NCBI RefSeq assembly: GCF_003725695.1
Contig: NZ_RJSE01000003.1
Location: forward strand, 343,127-407,126
Direction: 5' to 3'
Length of the DNA stretch: 64,000 bases
Origin: Nocardioides marmoriginsengisoli
GTDB lineage: Bacteria > Actinomycetota > Actinomycetes > Propionibacteriales > Nocardioidaceae
Below are positions 42,841 through 51,299 of the stretch, piece by piece. Position numbers and translations under genes: made by a program. How positions within the stretch are numbered: position 1 is the stretch's first letter; each line of letters starts with the position of its first letter. The notes beneath the pieces are model-generated. The model did not search any database and had not been told where the DNA came from. It worked only from the letters and a program-made list of their open reading frames with translations.

Positions 42841-44023
42841 CTGCCAGGGGGAGGACGCCGGGTTGTCGGACCAGGCGGAGGTAGTGGTCGAGGAGGGCGT
42901 TGTTGACCCCGGCCCAGGTGCGGCCGCGGGTGCCGGCGTACGCCGCTGCCCCCATCCGGGCGCGCAGCCCCGGGCTGGAGACCAGGGCGTCCAGGTGGGC
43001 GTACAGGTCGGACCCGTCGCCCGGGGTGAAGAGCAGCCCGTTCTCGCCGGAGCGGACCAGGTCGCGGGGCCCGCCCGCGTCGGGCGCCACCACCGGTACG
43101 CCGGACGCGAGCGCCTCCTGCGCCGCCTGGCAGAAGGTCTCGGTGCTGCCGGTGTGCACGAACACGTCGAGCGACGCCACGATCCGGCCCAGGTCCTCGC
43201 CGTGCCGCACCCCCAGGAAGTGCGCGTCCGGGAGCAGCGCCCGCAGGCGGCCCTCCTCGGGGCCTCCGCCCACGACGACCAGCCGGTGGCCGGGCAGGTG
43301 CTGGATGGCGTGCAGCAGGTCGAGCTCCTTCTCCGCGGCCAGGCGCCCGACGTAGCCGAGCAGCACCTCCCCCGGTTCGGCGCCCACCTCCTCGCGGAGC
43401 TGGTCGGTACGACGACCCGGGTGGAACTGCGCGGTGTCGACGCCGCGCGGCCAGAGCACGGTCCGCCCGACGCCGAGCGCCGCGAGCTGCTCGGCGCTGG
43501 CCGACGACGGCACCAGGTTCAGGTCGGCAGCGCCGTGGATGCTGGTGGTCAGCCGGCGCATCATCGCGGTCCCACCCGGGAACCGGTAGCGGGCGGCGAA
43601 CCCGATCAGGTCGGTCTGGTAGACCGCGACGACCGGGATGCCCAGGCTGCGGGCCATCGCGCCGGCGGCACGACCGAGCAGGGCCGGCGAGGCCAGGTGC
43701 ACCACGTCCGGCTGGAACTCGGCGAAGATCCGGCGCAGCGTGTGCGCCGAGGCCAACCCGATCGGGAAGTCCCGGTAGCTGGGCATCGCGACCGAGGCAA
43801 CCCGGTGCACCCGCGCTCCGGCGTACTCGTCGGGGCCGGAGGGCGCCAGCACCAGGACCTGGTGCGGAGTGGGCTCGAGGTGCTCGAGGACCCGCCGTAC
43901 CGAGTTGGTCACGCCGTTGACCTGGGGCAGGAACGACTCGGTGACGACCAGGATCCGCAGCCCGGAGACCGGGTGGGCGGGGGTGATGGATCGACGGGCC
44001 AGGGTGCTTCCCAGGGCGCTCAT
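42836..44023 (-). CDS. GT4 family glycosyltransferase (mannosyltransferase-like)
   Basis: 395 residues. The N-terminal Rossmann half begins near residue 22 with LRILVVTESFLPQVNGVTNSVRRVLEHL, typical of PimB/MgtA-type mannosyltransferases. The C-terminal donor-binding half has YVGRLAAEKELDLLHAI, VVVGGGPEEGRLR and HTGSTETFCQAAQEALASGVPVVAPDAGG, whose E-x7-E pair binds the sugar nucleotide. Probably GDP-mannose-dependent and lipid-directed, by analogy only. ATG 44023 with TACCGT 7 nt upstream. The stop lies inside a copy of the intergenic repeat. Confidence 0.88.
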   Translation of the reverse strand: MSALGSTLARRSITPAHPVSGLRILVVTESFLPQVNGVTNSVRRVLEHLEPTPHQVLVLAPSGPDEYAGARVHRVASVAMPSYRDFPIGLASAHTLRRIFAEFQPDVVHLASPALLGRAAGAMARSLGIPVVAVYQTDLIGFAARYRFPGGTAMMRRLTTSIHGAADLNLVPSSASAEQLAALGVGRTVLWPRGVDTAQFHPGRRTDQLREEVGAEPGEVLLGYVGRLAAEKELDLLHAIQHLPGHRLVVVGGGPEEGRLRALLPDAHFLGVRHGEDLGRIVASLDVFVHTGSTETFCQAAQEALASGVPVVAPDAGGPRDLVRSGENGLLFTPGDGSDLYAHLDALVSSPGLRARMGAAAYAGTRGRTWAGVNNALLDHYLRLVRQPGVLPLAG

Positions 44024-44030
44024 GTCTCTG

Positions 44031-44036
44031 ACGGTA
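44031..44036 (-). promoter_or_regulatory. leaderless -10 (TACCGT) of the glycosyltransferase gene
   Basis: TACCGT on the minus strand, 7 nt (CAGAGAC) before the ATG. Confidence 0.5.
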
Positions 44037-44107
44037 GGAATCGTCCGGCAACGTCAGGGAATCTGCGGCCCTCAGGTCGGTGAACGTCGGATGTCGAGCC
44101 GGCACGC

Positions 44108-44113
44108 TAATTT
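44108..44113 (+). promoter_or_regulatory. leaderless -10 (TAATTT) of the LOG family gene
   Basis: TAATTT, 6 nt (CGTCGG) before GTG 44120; the only AT-rich hexamer in the gap. Confidence 0.5.
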
Positions 44114-44119
44114 CGTCGG

Positions 44120-45220
44120 GTGCACCTCAACGAGATCGAGAGCCTCGACGCGTTCGACCAGGCGATCGCCGACGGCCTGAGCTCGCTACGGGGCTGGCAC
44201 CTGCAGTCGGTCGACCTCCGCGAGCGCGCGCACGAGCTCTCCCGGATCGGCGTCGGCGGAGGGGTCTTCCTGGGCTGCCGCCTCGCGGAGGGTGACGTTG
44301 CCGGCGGCGAGGAGGACGTCCGCCGTCGCGGCGGGCTGCTCTTCCCGACGGTGCCGGACGTGCCGTTCGACCCGTACCGCGGCGCGCTGTACTCCCCCGA
44401 CGACCTGTACGACGGCCTCCCCGACGGCTACCCCGGTACGCCGGACGCCGTCGCCTACGCCTGGTCCCGGGCACCGCGCACCCTGGACCGGACCCTCGCC
44501 GCGGCGCTGCACGACCACGCGATCGACGATGCCCTCGCCGATGTCACCGACCCGGCCGGCACCGTCGGCGTCCTCGGCGGTCACGCCCTGCGCCGCGACC
44601 AGCCGGGCTACCGCGCAGCCGCGGGTCTCGGCCGCGCCCTTGCCGGACGGTTCACGGTCGCGACCGGCGGCGGACCGGGCGCGATGGAGGCGGCCAACCT
44701 GGGCGCCTGGATGTCCGGGCGCCCCGAGGACGAGCTCGACGCCGCCGTACGGGTGCTGGCGGAGGCACCGGAGTTCACTGATGTCGACAGCTGGGCCGGA
44801 GCCGCGTTCGAGGTGCGCCGGCGCTGGCCCGACGGCGTCGTGTCGCTCGGCATCCCGACCTGGTTCTACGGCCACGAGCCGCCGAACGCGATGGCGTCGA
44901 GGATCGCGAAGTACTTCAGCAACGCCACCCGCGAGGACGTGCTGCTGAAGGTCTGCCAGGGCGGGCTGGTCTTCCTGCCGGGGGCGGCCGGCACCGTCCA
45001 GGAGATCTTCCAGGCGGCGTGCGCCAACTACTACGCGCAGCCGACGTCGGTGGTGCCGATGGTGCTGGTCGGCCGCGAGCACTGGACCGAGCAGGTCGGC
45101 GCCTGGGACCTACTCGCCGGCCTCGGCAGCGGGCGTCCGTTCGGTGCGAGCCTGCATCTCGTCGACAGCCCGGAGGAGGTCCTGCCCCTTCTCGTGCAGG
45201 ACCGCGGCGACCGGGGGTAG
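44120..45220 (+). CDS. LOG-family Rossmann nucleotide-binding protein
   Basis: 366 residues from GTG 44120. The C-terminal two thirds carry the LOG (lysine decarboxylase-like) fold: VGVLGGHALRRDQPGYRAAAGLGRALA, the strand VATGGGPGAMEAANLGAW and the loop LPGAAGTVQEIFQAACANYY, a variant of PGGxGTxxE with Ala in the third position. LOG enzymes release cytokinin-like bases from nucleotides; longer forms such as this act on other nucleotides and are poorly known. The N-terminal 140 residues are unassigned. The last 37 codons overlap the convergent cyclase gene by 111 bp. Confidence 0.8.
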   Translation: MHLNEIESLDAFDQAIADGLSSLRGWHLQSVDLRERAHELSRIGVGGGVFLGCRLAEGDVAGGEEDVRRRGGLLFPTVPDVPFDPYRGALYSPDDLYDGLPDGYPGTPDAVAYAWSRAPRTLDRTLAAALHDHAIDDALADVTDPAGTVGVLGGHALRRDQPGYRAAAGLGRALAGRFTVATGGGPGAMEAANLGAWMSGRPEDELDAAVRVLAEAPEFTDVDSWAGAAFEVRRRWPDGVVSLGIPTWFYGHEPPNAMASRIAKYFSNATREDVLLKVCQGGLVFLPGAAGTVQEIFQAACANYYAQPTSVVPMVLVGREHWTEQVGAWDLLAGLGSGRPFGASLHLVDSPEEVLPLLVQDRGDRG

Positions 45221-46222
45221 GTCGCCCTCGTCCAGCGGGCGCCGCAGGGCCCACGGCTCCAGCCGGCGGTACCCCTTCACCGAGGCACGCCGCGTCCGGC
45301 GCAGCTTGAAGTCCGGATCACCCTCGATCGCCTCGGCCAGCTCCTTGTCGATCAGCACCCGTCCGGGACGGGCGATCGAGGTGAGCCGGGACGCGATGTT
45401 CACGGTCGGCCCGAACACGTCGCCGAGCCGGTTCAGCACGGGACCCCAGCCGACTCCGACCCGGAGCTGCGGGAAGTCCTCGTCGACGAGGTGCTCCTCG
45501 ACCAGCTCGAGCGCGATGTGCGCGGCGTCGGCGGCGGCGTCCGCGGCGAACAGGATCTCGTCGCCGATGGTCTTGATGATCCGGCCCTGGTGGCTGGTGA
45601 TGATGGCCAGCGCCCGGGCCTCGAAGTGGTCGACCAGGCGGGCCAGCTCGGTCTGGCTCAGCGAGCGCGTCTGCCGGGTGTAGCCGACGATGTCGGCGAA
45701 GCCGATCGCGGTCGCGATCTCGTCGCCGGCGTCCTCGGCGGGCGGTGCGAGCAGCATCCGGGAGGCGGCGCTGAGCGTGTGCCGGCGCCAGATGTAGTTC
45801 TGCACCTCCTCGATCACCGGGGTGACCTCGTCCATCACCGCGGTCAGCCCGGGGCCGTCCAGCCCGGACGGGTCGATCGACCGGGCCAGCATCGTGATCT
45901 GCCACTCCGCGAGCCGGGCGAAGCTCCGGCCGAGGGTGCGGATCAGGGCGGCCTCGTCCTCGGTCTGGATCAGGCCGAGGTCGTGCATCCGCTGGGTGAG
46001 CCGCATCGCCTGGAGGTCGGCCTCGGTGAACGCGACCTCGTCGTCCCCGACCGCGGTGAAGCCGAGCGAGCGCCAGCGCAGCCGGGCCAGCTCCATCGGG
46101 ATGCCGATCTCGGCGGCGATCTGTGCGCCGGTCATCGTCGGGTGGCTGCCGAGCAGGTGCAGCTCGAGGAGCTCGAAGATCTCCTGGGGGTCAAGCGGGG
46201 GCTTCTCCTCAGGAGGAGGCAC
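45110..46222 (-). CDS. class III adenylyl cyclase
   Basis: 370 residues. Makes cAMP. The catalytic domain (about 170-330) has both metal aspartates, Asp177 (FADIVGYT) and Asp221 (TIGDEILF). The adenine-specifying pair is Lys217 and Asp268 (GDVFG), and the transition-state residues Asn275 and Arg279 (NIASRL) are present, so it should be an active homodimer. Residues 10-160 form a regulatory helical region often found in actinobacterial cyclases. No membrane segment. GTG 46222 overlaps the cAMP-binding gene by 14 nt. The 3' end extends 111 bp into the convergent LOG gene. Confidence 0.92.
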   Translation of the reverse strand: MPPPEEKPPLDPQEIFELLELHLLGSHPTMTGAQIAAEIGIPMELARLRWRSLGFTAVGDDEVAFTEADLQAMRLTQRMHDLGLIQTEDEAALIRTLGRSFARLAEWQITMLARSIDPSGLDGPGLTAVMDEVTPVIEEVQNYIWRRHTLSAASRMLLAPPAEDAGDEIATAIGFADIVGYTRQTRSLSQTELARLVDHFEARALAIITSHQGRIIKTIGDEILFAADAAADAAHIALELVEEHLVDEDFPQLRVGVGWGPVLNRLGDVFGPTVNIASRLTSIARPGRVLIDKELAEAIEGDPDFKLRRTRRASVKGYRRLEPWALRRPLDEGDLPPVAAVLHEKGQDLLRAVDEMQARTERTPAAEAGE

Positions 46223-46637
46223 TGTCCCCGCCCTGGTCGTTGCTCAGCCGCTCCGCCGTGGTGCCCCGGATCGCCGTACCGAACGCCGGGACGTCGACCA
46301 GCAGCTGCTCCAGCGCCTCGCGGGTGAAGTGGATGACCTCGAGCGGGGTCAGGCTGACCACGCTGGCCGTCCGGAGCTTGTGCTCGACCACGGCGATCTC
46401 GCCGATCACGTCTCCGGGACCGAGCCGGGCGATCTCGGTGCCGCCCTTGCGGACCGACACCTCGCCGTCGACGATCAGGTAGGCCTTGTCCGCGGGGGTG
46501 GACTCCGAGATGAGCGCCCAGTCGGCCGGCAGGTGGATGTGCCGCCCGGCCGAGATCACGGCGATCAGCTCCGGGTCCGAGAGCGACTCGAGCCGGTTGA
46601 TCGAGGCGAGCTTGCCGGTGTCGGGGGCGTCAGTCAT
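46209..46637 (-). CDS. cyclic nucleotide-binding domain protein
   Basis: 142 residues from ATG 46637, with AGGAGCAGG upstream. It is almost only a CNB domain: ALISESTPADKAYLIVDGEVSVRKGGTEIARLGPGDVIGEIAVVEHKLRTASVVSLTPLEV, whose phosphate-binding cassette GEIAV...RTASV has the glutamate and arginine needed for cAMP. There is no HTH or catalytic domain. It overlaps the cyclase gene that makes its likely ligand, suggesting feedback or a direct partner role. Confidence 0.9.
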   Translation of the reverse strand: MTDAPDTGKLASINRLESLSDPELIAVISAGRHIHLPADWALISESTPADKAYLIVDGEVSVRKGGTEIARLGPGDVIGEIAVVEHKLRTASVVSLTPLEVIHFTREALEQLLVDVPAFGTAIRGTTAERLSNDQGGDSASS

Positions 46638-46781
46638 CGTCCTGCTCCTCGTGATGCCGGCACGCTGCCGGCTGGTGGGCAATCCTCCCGGATCGCACCG
46701 GGGGTGTCCACCGGTCTACCCGAAAGTAACAAGCACCTCCTCAGGACGTGACCCGAGCCACATCCGGTCGTTGTGACCAGC

Positions 46782-48650
46782 ATGGAGATGTCCCGACGCA
46801 ATGTGCTGCGCGGAGCCGCAGTCGTGGGCGGCACCGCAGCCGCCACCCCCGTGCTGTTCTCGCTGAGCCAGGCGGCCGTGGCCGCCGGCGCCGCGAGCAC
46901 CACCCTGGCCCGTACCTACGGTCCGGGAGCCCCGAACGCCAAGGGCTACTCGAAGATGGTCCAGAACCCGGGCGAGGCGCACACCGTCCGCACCGGGCTC
47001 GGTGCCGAGGCGGGTGCCGGCCGGGCCGCGTGCCGGACGCCGCTGCTGGCGTTCGCCCAGTTCAGCGACATCCACGTCGTCGACCACCAGTCCCCCGGCC
47101 GGGTCGAGTGGCTGGACCGGTTCGAGGACCCGAACAGCCTCGGCCTGGTCCCCGGACTGCTCTCCTCGTCGTACCGGCCGCACGAGATGCTCACGGCGCA
47201 GACCGCGGACGCGATGGTGCGCGCGGTCAACGAGGTGGCGACCGGCCCGGTCACCAACCTGCCGCTCGGCTTCATGATCGAGACCGGCGACAACTCGGAC
47301 AACTGCCAGAAGAACGAGATCCGCTGGAACATCGACATCCTCGACGGCAAGGTGGTCCGTCCGGACAGCGGCAACTTCAACAAGTACGAGGGGGTCATGG
47401 ACAACAACCCGCTGTACTACGACACCCACTACTGGCACCCGGAGGGCACCCCCGGCGCGAAGAAGGACGACAAGCTCCGCGCCAACAGCGGCTTCCCCGC
47501 GGTGCCCGGCCTGCTGACCGCGGCCCGGCAGCCGTTCACCGCCGAGGGCCTCGACATCCCCTGGTACACCGTGTTCGGCAACCACGACGGCCTGATCCAG
47601 GGCAACTTCCCGAACGCCACCACCCAGCTCGACCTGCTCTCCCGCGGCGCCGTCAAGGTGATCACGGTGCCGCCGGGCCTCAGCCAGTCCGACGTCCTGA
47701 ACGCGGTCGCGAAGCAGGACATCGGTGAGCTGCTGAGCAGCATCAACCTGCTGCCCGGCGCCCGCCTGGTGACCCCGGACCCGGCCCGGAAGAACCTGTC
47801 GCGCAAGGAGGTCATCAACGAGTACTTCAACACCTCCAGCCTCCCGGTCGGCCACGGGTACACCACCGCCAACAAGACCAACGGCACGGCGTACTACTAC
47901 TTCGACCAGCCCGGCTTCCGGTTCATCGCGATGGACTCGGTGAACCCGAACGGGTACGCCGACGGCTCGCTGGACCAGGCGCAGTTCGCCTGGCTGAAGG
48001 CCACCATCGCCTCGGCGACCGGGCGCGCGGTGATCGTGTTCAGCCACCACACCAGCAGCACGATGAGCAACCCGCTGGTGCTCACCGGCCTGGACCCGAG
48101 CCTGCGCACCCTGGGCCCCGCGGTCACCAGCTACCTGCTCTCCCAGCCGCGGGTGATCGCCTGGGTCAACGGCCACACCCACGTCAACAAGATCACCCCG
48201 CACGTCCGGGCGGACAACTCCGGCGGGTTCTGGGAGATCAACACGGCCTCGCACATCGACTTCCCGCAGCAGGCCCGCCTGATCGAGGTCGTCGACAACA
48301 AGGACGACACGATGTCGATCTTCACCACGATCGTCGACCACGCCGGTGCGGTCGACTACGCCGGCGACCTGTCGTCGACGGTCGGACTCGCAGGCCTGGC
48401 TCGCGAGCTGTCGGCCAACGACCCGCAGAACGACCGGGCAGCCCACGCCGGTACGCCGGACGACCGCAACACCGAGCTGCTGCTGCCGACCCCGGTGGAG
48501 CTCCGCGGCGCCCTCTGCGCGCCGCCGGCCCCGCTGCAGGCACCGGCCGAGTCCTCGATGGGTCTCGGCGCCGTGGCCGCCCTCGCCGGCGGCGCCGTCG
48601 CCGCCAAGGTGATCAGCCGCCGCGACGAGGCCCAGAAGGTCGACGCCTAG
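46782..48650 (+). CDS. Tat-exported metallophosphoesterase, PPA1498-like family
   Basis: 622 residues from ATG 46782; in-frame GTG 46773 and ATG 46788 are alternatives. The twin-arginine signal MSRRNVLRGAAVVGGTAAATPVLFSL leads to an Ala-rich cleavage region. Metal-binding motifs of calcineurin-like phosphoesterases follow in order: FSDIHVVD, ETGDNSDN, GNHDG, FSHHTSS and NGHTHVN. The long insertions between them fit TIGR03767 (PPA1498 family), known from propionibacteria and relatives. The last 35 residues contain a hydrophobic helix (MGLGAVAALAGGAVAAKVISRR) that could anchor it to the membrane. Substrate unknown, probably an extracellular phosphoester. Confidence 0.87.
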   Translation: MEMSRRNVLRGAAVVGGTAAATPVLFSLSQAAVAAGAASTTLARTYGPGAPNAKGYSKMVQNPGEAHTVRTGLGAEAGAGRAACRTPLLAFAQFSDIHVVDHQSPGRVEWLDRFEDPNSLGLVPGLLSSSYRPHEMLTAQTADAMVRAVNEVATGPVTNLPLGFMIETGDNSDNCQKNEIRWNIDILDGKVVRPDSGNFNKYEGVMDNNPLYYDTHYWHPEGTPGAKKDDKLRANSGFPAVPGLLTAARQPFTAEGLDIPWYTVFGNHDGLIQGNFPNATTQLDLLSRGAVKVITVPPGLSQSDVLNAVAKQDIGELLSSINLLPGARLVTPDPARKNLSRKEVINEYFNTSSLPVGHGYTTANKTNGTAYYYFDQPGFRFIAMDSVNPNGYADGSLDQAQFAWLKATIASATGRAVIVFSHHTSSTMSNPLVLTGLDPSLRTLGPAVTSYLLSQPRVIAWVNGHTHVNKITPHVRADNSGGFWEINTASHIDFPQQARLIEVVDNKDDTMSIFTTIVDHAGAVDYAGDLSSTVGLAGLARELSANDPQNDRAAHAGTPDDRNTELLLPTPVELRGALCAPPAPLQAPAESSMGLGAVAALAGGAVAAKVISRRDEAQKVDA

Positions 48651-48701
48651 CAGAAGACCTCGCTCGGTCGGTCGCCCTCCCGCGGCCGGCCGAGCGTTCT
48701 G
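48651..48701. terminator. bidirectional hairpin between phosphoesterase and cutinase genes
   Basis: CGCTCGGTCGG (48661-48671) pairs with CCGGCCGAGCG (48686-48696) with one G-T wobble, and the outer CAGAA (48651-48655) pairs with TTCTG (48697-48701) after a 5-nt bulge. It lies directly after the phosphoesterase stop and 41 bp from the convergent cutinase stop. Confidence 0.6.
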
Positions 48702-48741
48702 CTTCCCGCTGACCCGCGCGAGGCACCAGGCGGGTCCGGCC

Positions 48742-50055
48742 CTACTTGTACCCGTTCGCCGCGAGAGCCTCGTGGATCACCCAGCCGGACTTGCCCGGCC
48801 GGTCCCTGTAGTACTGGACGTGCTGGGCCTTGGACCCCCAGGCCGTGCTCCAGGCACTGGCAGCGCCGGCGTTGCAGACGCCGTCGCTCGACTGGCAGAT
48901 CGTCGCCACCTTGCTGCTCGCCGCCTTGAGGAACTTGTCGTAGGACGGAGCGAGATCCTCGCAGTCCCGGCTGCAGCTGTTGTAGGCGCGCATGAACTCG
49001 AGGAGCGCACCGCTCTTCGAGAGGGTGGTGCCGAAGCGCTCGACGCGGCCGACCTCTCTCTTGGACAGGTTGCTCCCGCGCCGCGTCGGATCGGCGATCA
49101 GGCCCACGGCGGCAACCCGGGCCCGTGAAGCGGAGTTGAGGCTCGCCACGCCCTCCCTGATGACGTGCGACCCCTGGCTGTAGCCGATGATCGCGTACCT
49201 GGTTCCCGTCCCGCACTTGGACGTCAGGTGGTGCACCTGCTTCTTCAGGTCCGCCGCGCCGGCGTCGACGCTGTCGAGGTACTTCCCCACGTCGCTGCTG
49301 AGGTACGCCGGATAGGTGATCGCCTTGTAGCGGTAGCTGCCGGTTCGCCCGATACGACGGACCGCGTCCCGTGACGCGAGCGACACGTTGTCACCGAACC
49401 CGGAGATCACCCCGCTGCGCTGCCCCTCGTTCGAGCCACGGACACCGATGACCACCAGGTTCGGGCAGGTCGCCGTCGAGTACCACATCCGGGACGAGGT
49501 CCTCGCCACCTTGAACTGCTGGGAGGCGATGCCGTTGCACGTGTAGATCTGGAGTTGAACAGCCGACTTCCTAGAGGCTCCTGGAACATCCAGGCACTTC
49601 TTGGTCGCGTGCCGGGGCACCAGCTTCATGTACCCGTTGCCCAGGTTGTAGATCTTCCACTGCTGCTGGTAGCCGGTCGCCTTCACCAGCGTCTCCACCT
49701 TGGTGCCGTTGCTCTTTCCGGCCTGCCAGACGTTGAGGTACTGCGTCGATGCCGAGTCCGACAACTTGGTCACGATCCGGTAGTAGCCGTTGCCTGCCGA
49801 GCGGAACCCGAATTGCTGGGACACGGTGCCGTTCGAACTGTACTGCTGAACGGCGGTGCCATTGCCCAGGCGTGCGTTCCGGACGTCCACCCGCAACCCG
49901 GTGTTGGTCCTCGGCGTCAACTTGTACCAGGTGGAGGACGACGTGGACGGTGACCACGTCGCCGCAGCGGCAGACGAGCCCAGGGCCACGAGGGCGCCGG
50001 CGCCGGTCAACGCCAGGGTGAGTGCGAGAAGAGCGACGGTCAGCAGTCGATTCAC
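48742..50055 (-). CDS. secreted RICIN-type lectin / cutinase fusion
   Basis: 437 residues from GTG 50055, with AAGGAT upstream. Signal peptide 1-32 (LLTVALLALTLALTGAGALVALGSSAAAA). Residues 40-186 form a beta-trefoil with three repeats, two showing the Q-x-W/F pattern (VSQQFGF, YQQQWKIY, ASQQFKV), likely a carbohydrate-binding module. Residues 190-437 are a cutinase-like esterase: Ser293 in GYSQG, Asp391 in CQSSDGVC and His412 in AQHVQYY make a complete triad, with paired cysteines around them. It probably hydrolyses a polymer or surface ester held by the lectin domain. The combination is unusual. Confidence 0.85.
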   Translation of the reverse strand: MNRLLTVALLALTLALTGAGALVALGSSAAAATWSPSTSSSTWYKLTPRTNTGLRVDVRNARLGNGTAVQQYSSNGTVSQQFGFRSAGNGYYRIVTKLSDSASTQYLNVWQAGKSNGTKVETLVKATGYQQQWKIYNLGNGYMKLVPRHATKKCLDVPGASRKSAVQLQIYTCNGIASQQFKVARTSSRMWYSTATCPNLVVIGVRGSNEGQRSGVISGFGDNVSLASRDAVRRIGRTGSYRYKAITYPAYLSSDVGKYLDSVDAGAADLKKQVHHLTSKCGTGTRYAIIGYSQGSHVIREGVASLNSASRARVAAVGLIADPTRRGSNLSKREVGRVERFGTTLSKSGALLEFMRAYNSCSRDCEDLAPSYDKFLKAASSKVATICQSSDGVCNAGAASAWSTAWGSKAQHVQYYRDRPGKSGWVIHEALAANGYK

Positions 50056-50138
50056 GGCAGATCCTTGTCGACGGAGGGCGGACGCACGCTATCAAAGCGG
50101 TGCGAGCCCGAGCGAGCTTCAGGAAGCCCGAGTTCAGG

Positions 50139-51260
50139 TCACTCGGTCGCGGCCAGCTGCCCGCAGGCCCCGTCGATCTCGCTGCCCCGGGTGTCGCGCA
50201 CCGTCGTCGAGATGCCCTTCGCCTCCAGGCGTCGTACGAACTCGCGCTCGTCGGCCGGGTCGGACGCGGTCCACTTCGAGCCGGGCGTCGGGTTCAGCGG
50301 GATCAGGTTGACGTGCACCCAGCCCCAGTCGCCGTACCCGTTCAGCACGTCGGCCAGCAGGTCCGCGCGCCAGGCCTGGTCGTTGATCCCGCGCATCATC
50401 GCGTACTCGATCGAGACCCGGCGCTTGGTGACGTTCGCGTAGTTCCAGGCGGCCTCGACGGTCTCGCCGACCTTCCAGCGAGTGTTGATCGGCACCAGCT
50501 CGTCGCGGAGCTCGTCGTCGGGGGCGTGCAGGCTCAGCGCCAAGGTGACCGGGATGCCCTCGGTCGCCAGCTGCCGGATCCGCGGCACCAGGCCGACGGT
50601 GCTCACGGTGATCCCGCGGGCCGACATGCCGAGGCCGTCGGGCGCCTTGTCGGTGAGCCGTCGTACGGCGCCGATCACGGCGTTGTAGTTGGCCATCGGC
50701 TCGCCCATGCCCATGAAGACCACGTTGGAGACCCGGCCCGGTCCGCCGGGGACCTCGCCGCGGGCCAGCGACCTCGCACCGGCGACGACCTGCTCGACGA
50801 TCTCGGCGGTGGACATGTTCCGCTGCAGGCCGCCCTGGCCGGTGGCGCAGAACGGGCACGCCATCCCGCAACCGGCCTGGCTGGAAACGCACATCGTGGT
50901 CCGGCCCGGGTAGCGCATCAGCACCGACTCGACCAGGGAGCCGTCGAAGAGCTTCCAGAGCGTCTTGCGGGTGGTGCCCTTGTCGGCCTCCATCACCCGC
51001 AGCGGGGTCATCAGCTCGGGCAGCAGCCCGGAGACCAGCTCGCTGCGCTGGGCGGCCGGGAGGTCGGTCATCTCGGCGGGGTCGTCGACCAGCCGCTCGA
51101 AGTAGTGGGTGGAGAGCTGCTTGGCCCGGAACCCGGGCAGACCGAGCTCCTCCAGGCGTGCCTTCCGCTCCGCCGGGGTGAGGTCGGCGAGGTGGCGCGG
51201 CGGCTTGCCGCGGCCTTTCGGCTCCTCGAAGACGAGGGGAAGGGTCTTGATCGGGTCCAT
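50139..51260 (-). CDS. rlmN: 23S rRNA (adenine2503-C2)-methyltransferase
   Basis: 373 residues. Radical SAM enzyme that methylates A2503 of 23S rRNA and A37 of some tRNAs. The cluster motif is C-x3-C-x2-C in [16 protein letters not shown] near 125-135. [15 protein letters not shown] and [13 protein letters not shown] are family stretches, and the two catalytic cysteines are at the motif flank and the C-terminal GACGQLA. It lies 39 bp from the META lipoprotein gene and belongs to the cdsA-frr-pyrH neighbourhood. Confidence 0.95.
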   Translation of the reverse strand: MDPIKTLPLVFEEPKGRGKPPRHLADLTPAERKARLEELGLPGFRAKQLSTHYFERLVDDPAEMTDLPAAQRSELVSGLLPELMTPLRVMEADKGTTRKTLWKLFDGSLVESVLMRYPGRTTMCVSSQAGCGMACPFCATGQGGLQRNMSTAEIVEQVVAGARSLARGEVPGGPGRVSNVVFMGMGEPMANYNAVIGAVRRLTDKAPDGLGMSARGITVSTVGLVPRIRQLATEGIPVTLALSLHAPDDELRDELVPINTRWKVGETVEAAWNYANVTKRRVSIEYAMMRGINDQAWRADLLADVLNGYGDWGWVHVNLIPLNPTPGSKWTASDPADEREFVRRLEAKGISTTVRDTRGSEIDGACGQLAATE

Positions 51261-51299
51261 GACCGGTCGATTCTCCCACCGCGCGGTGGGATCACCGAA

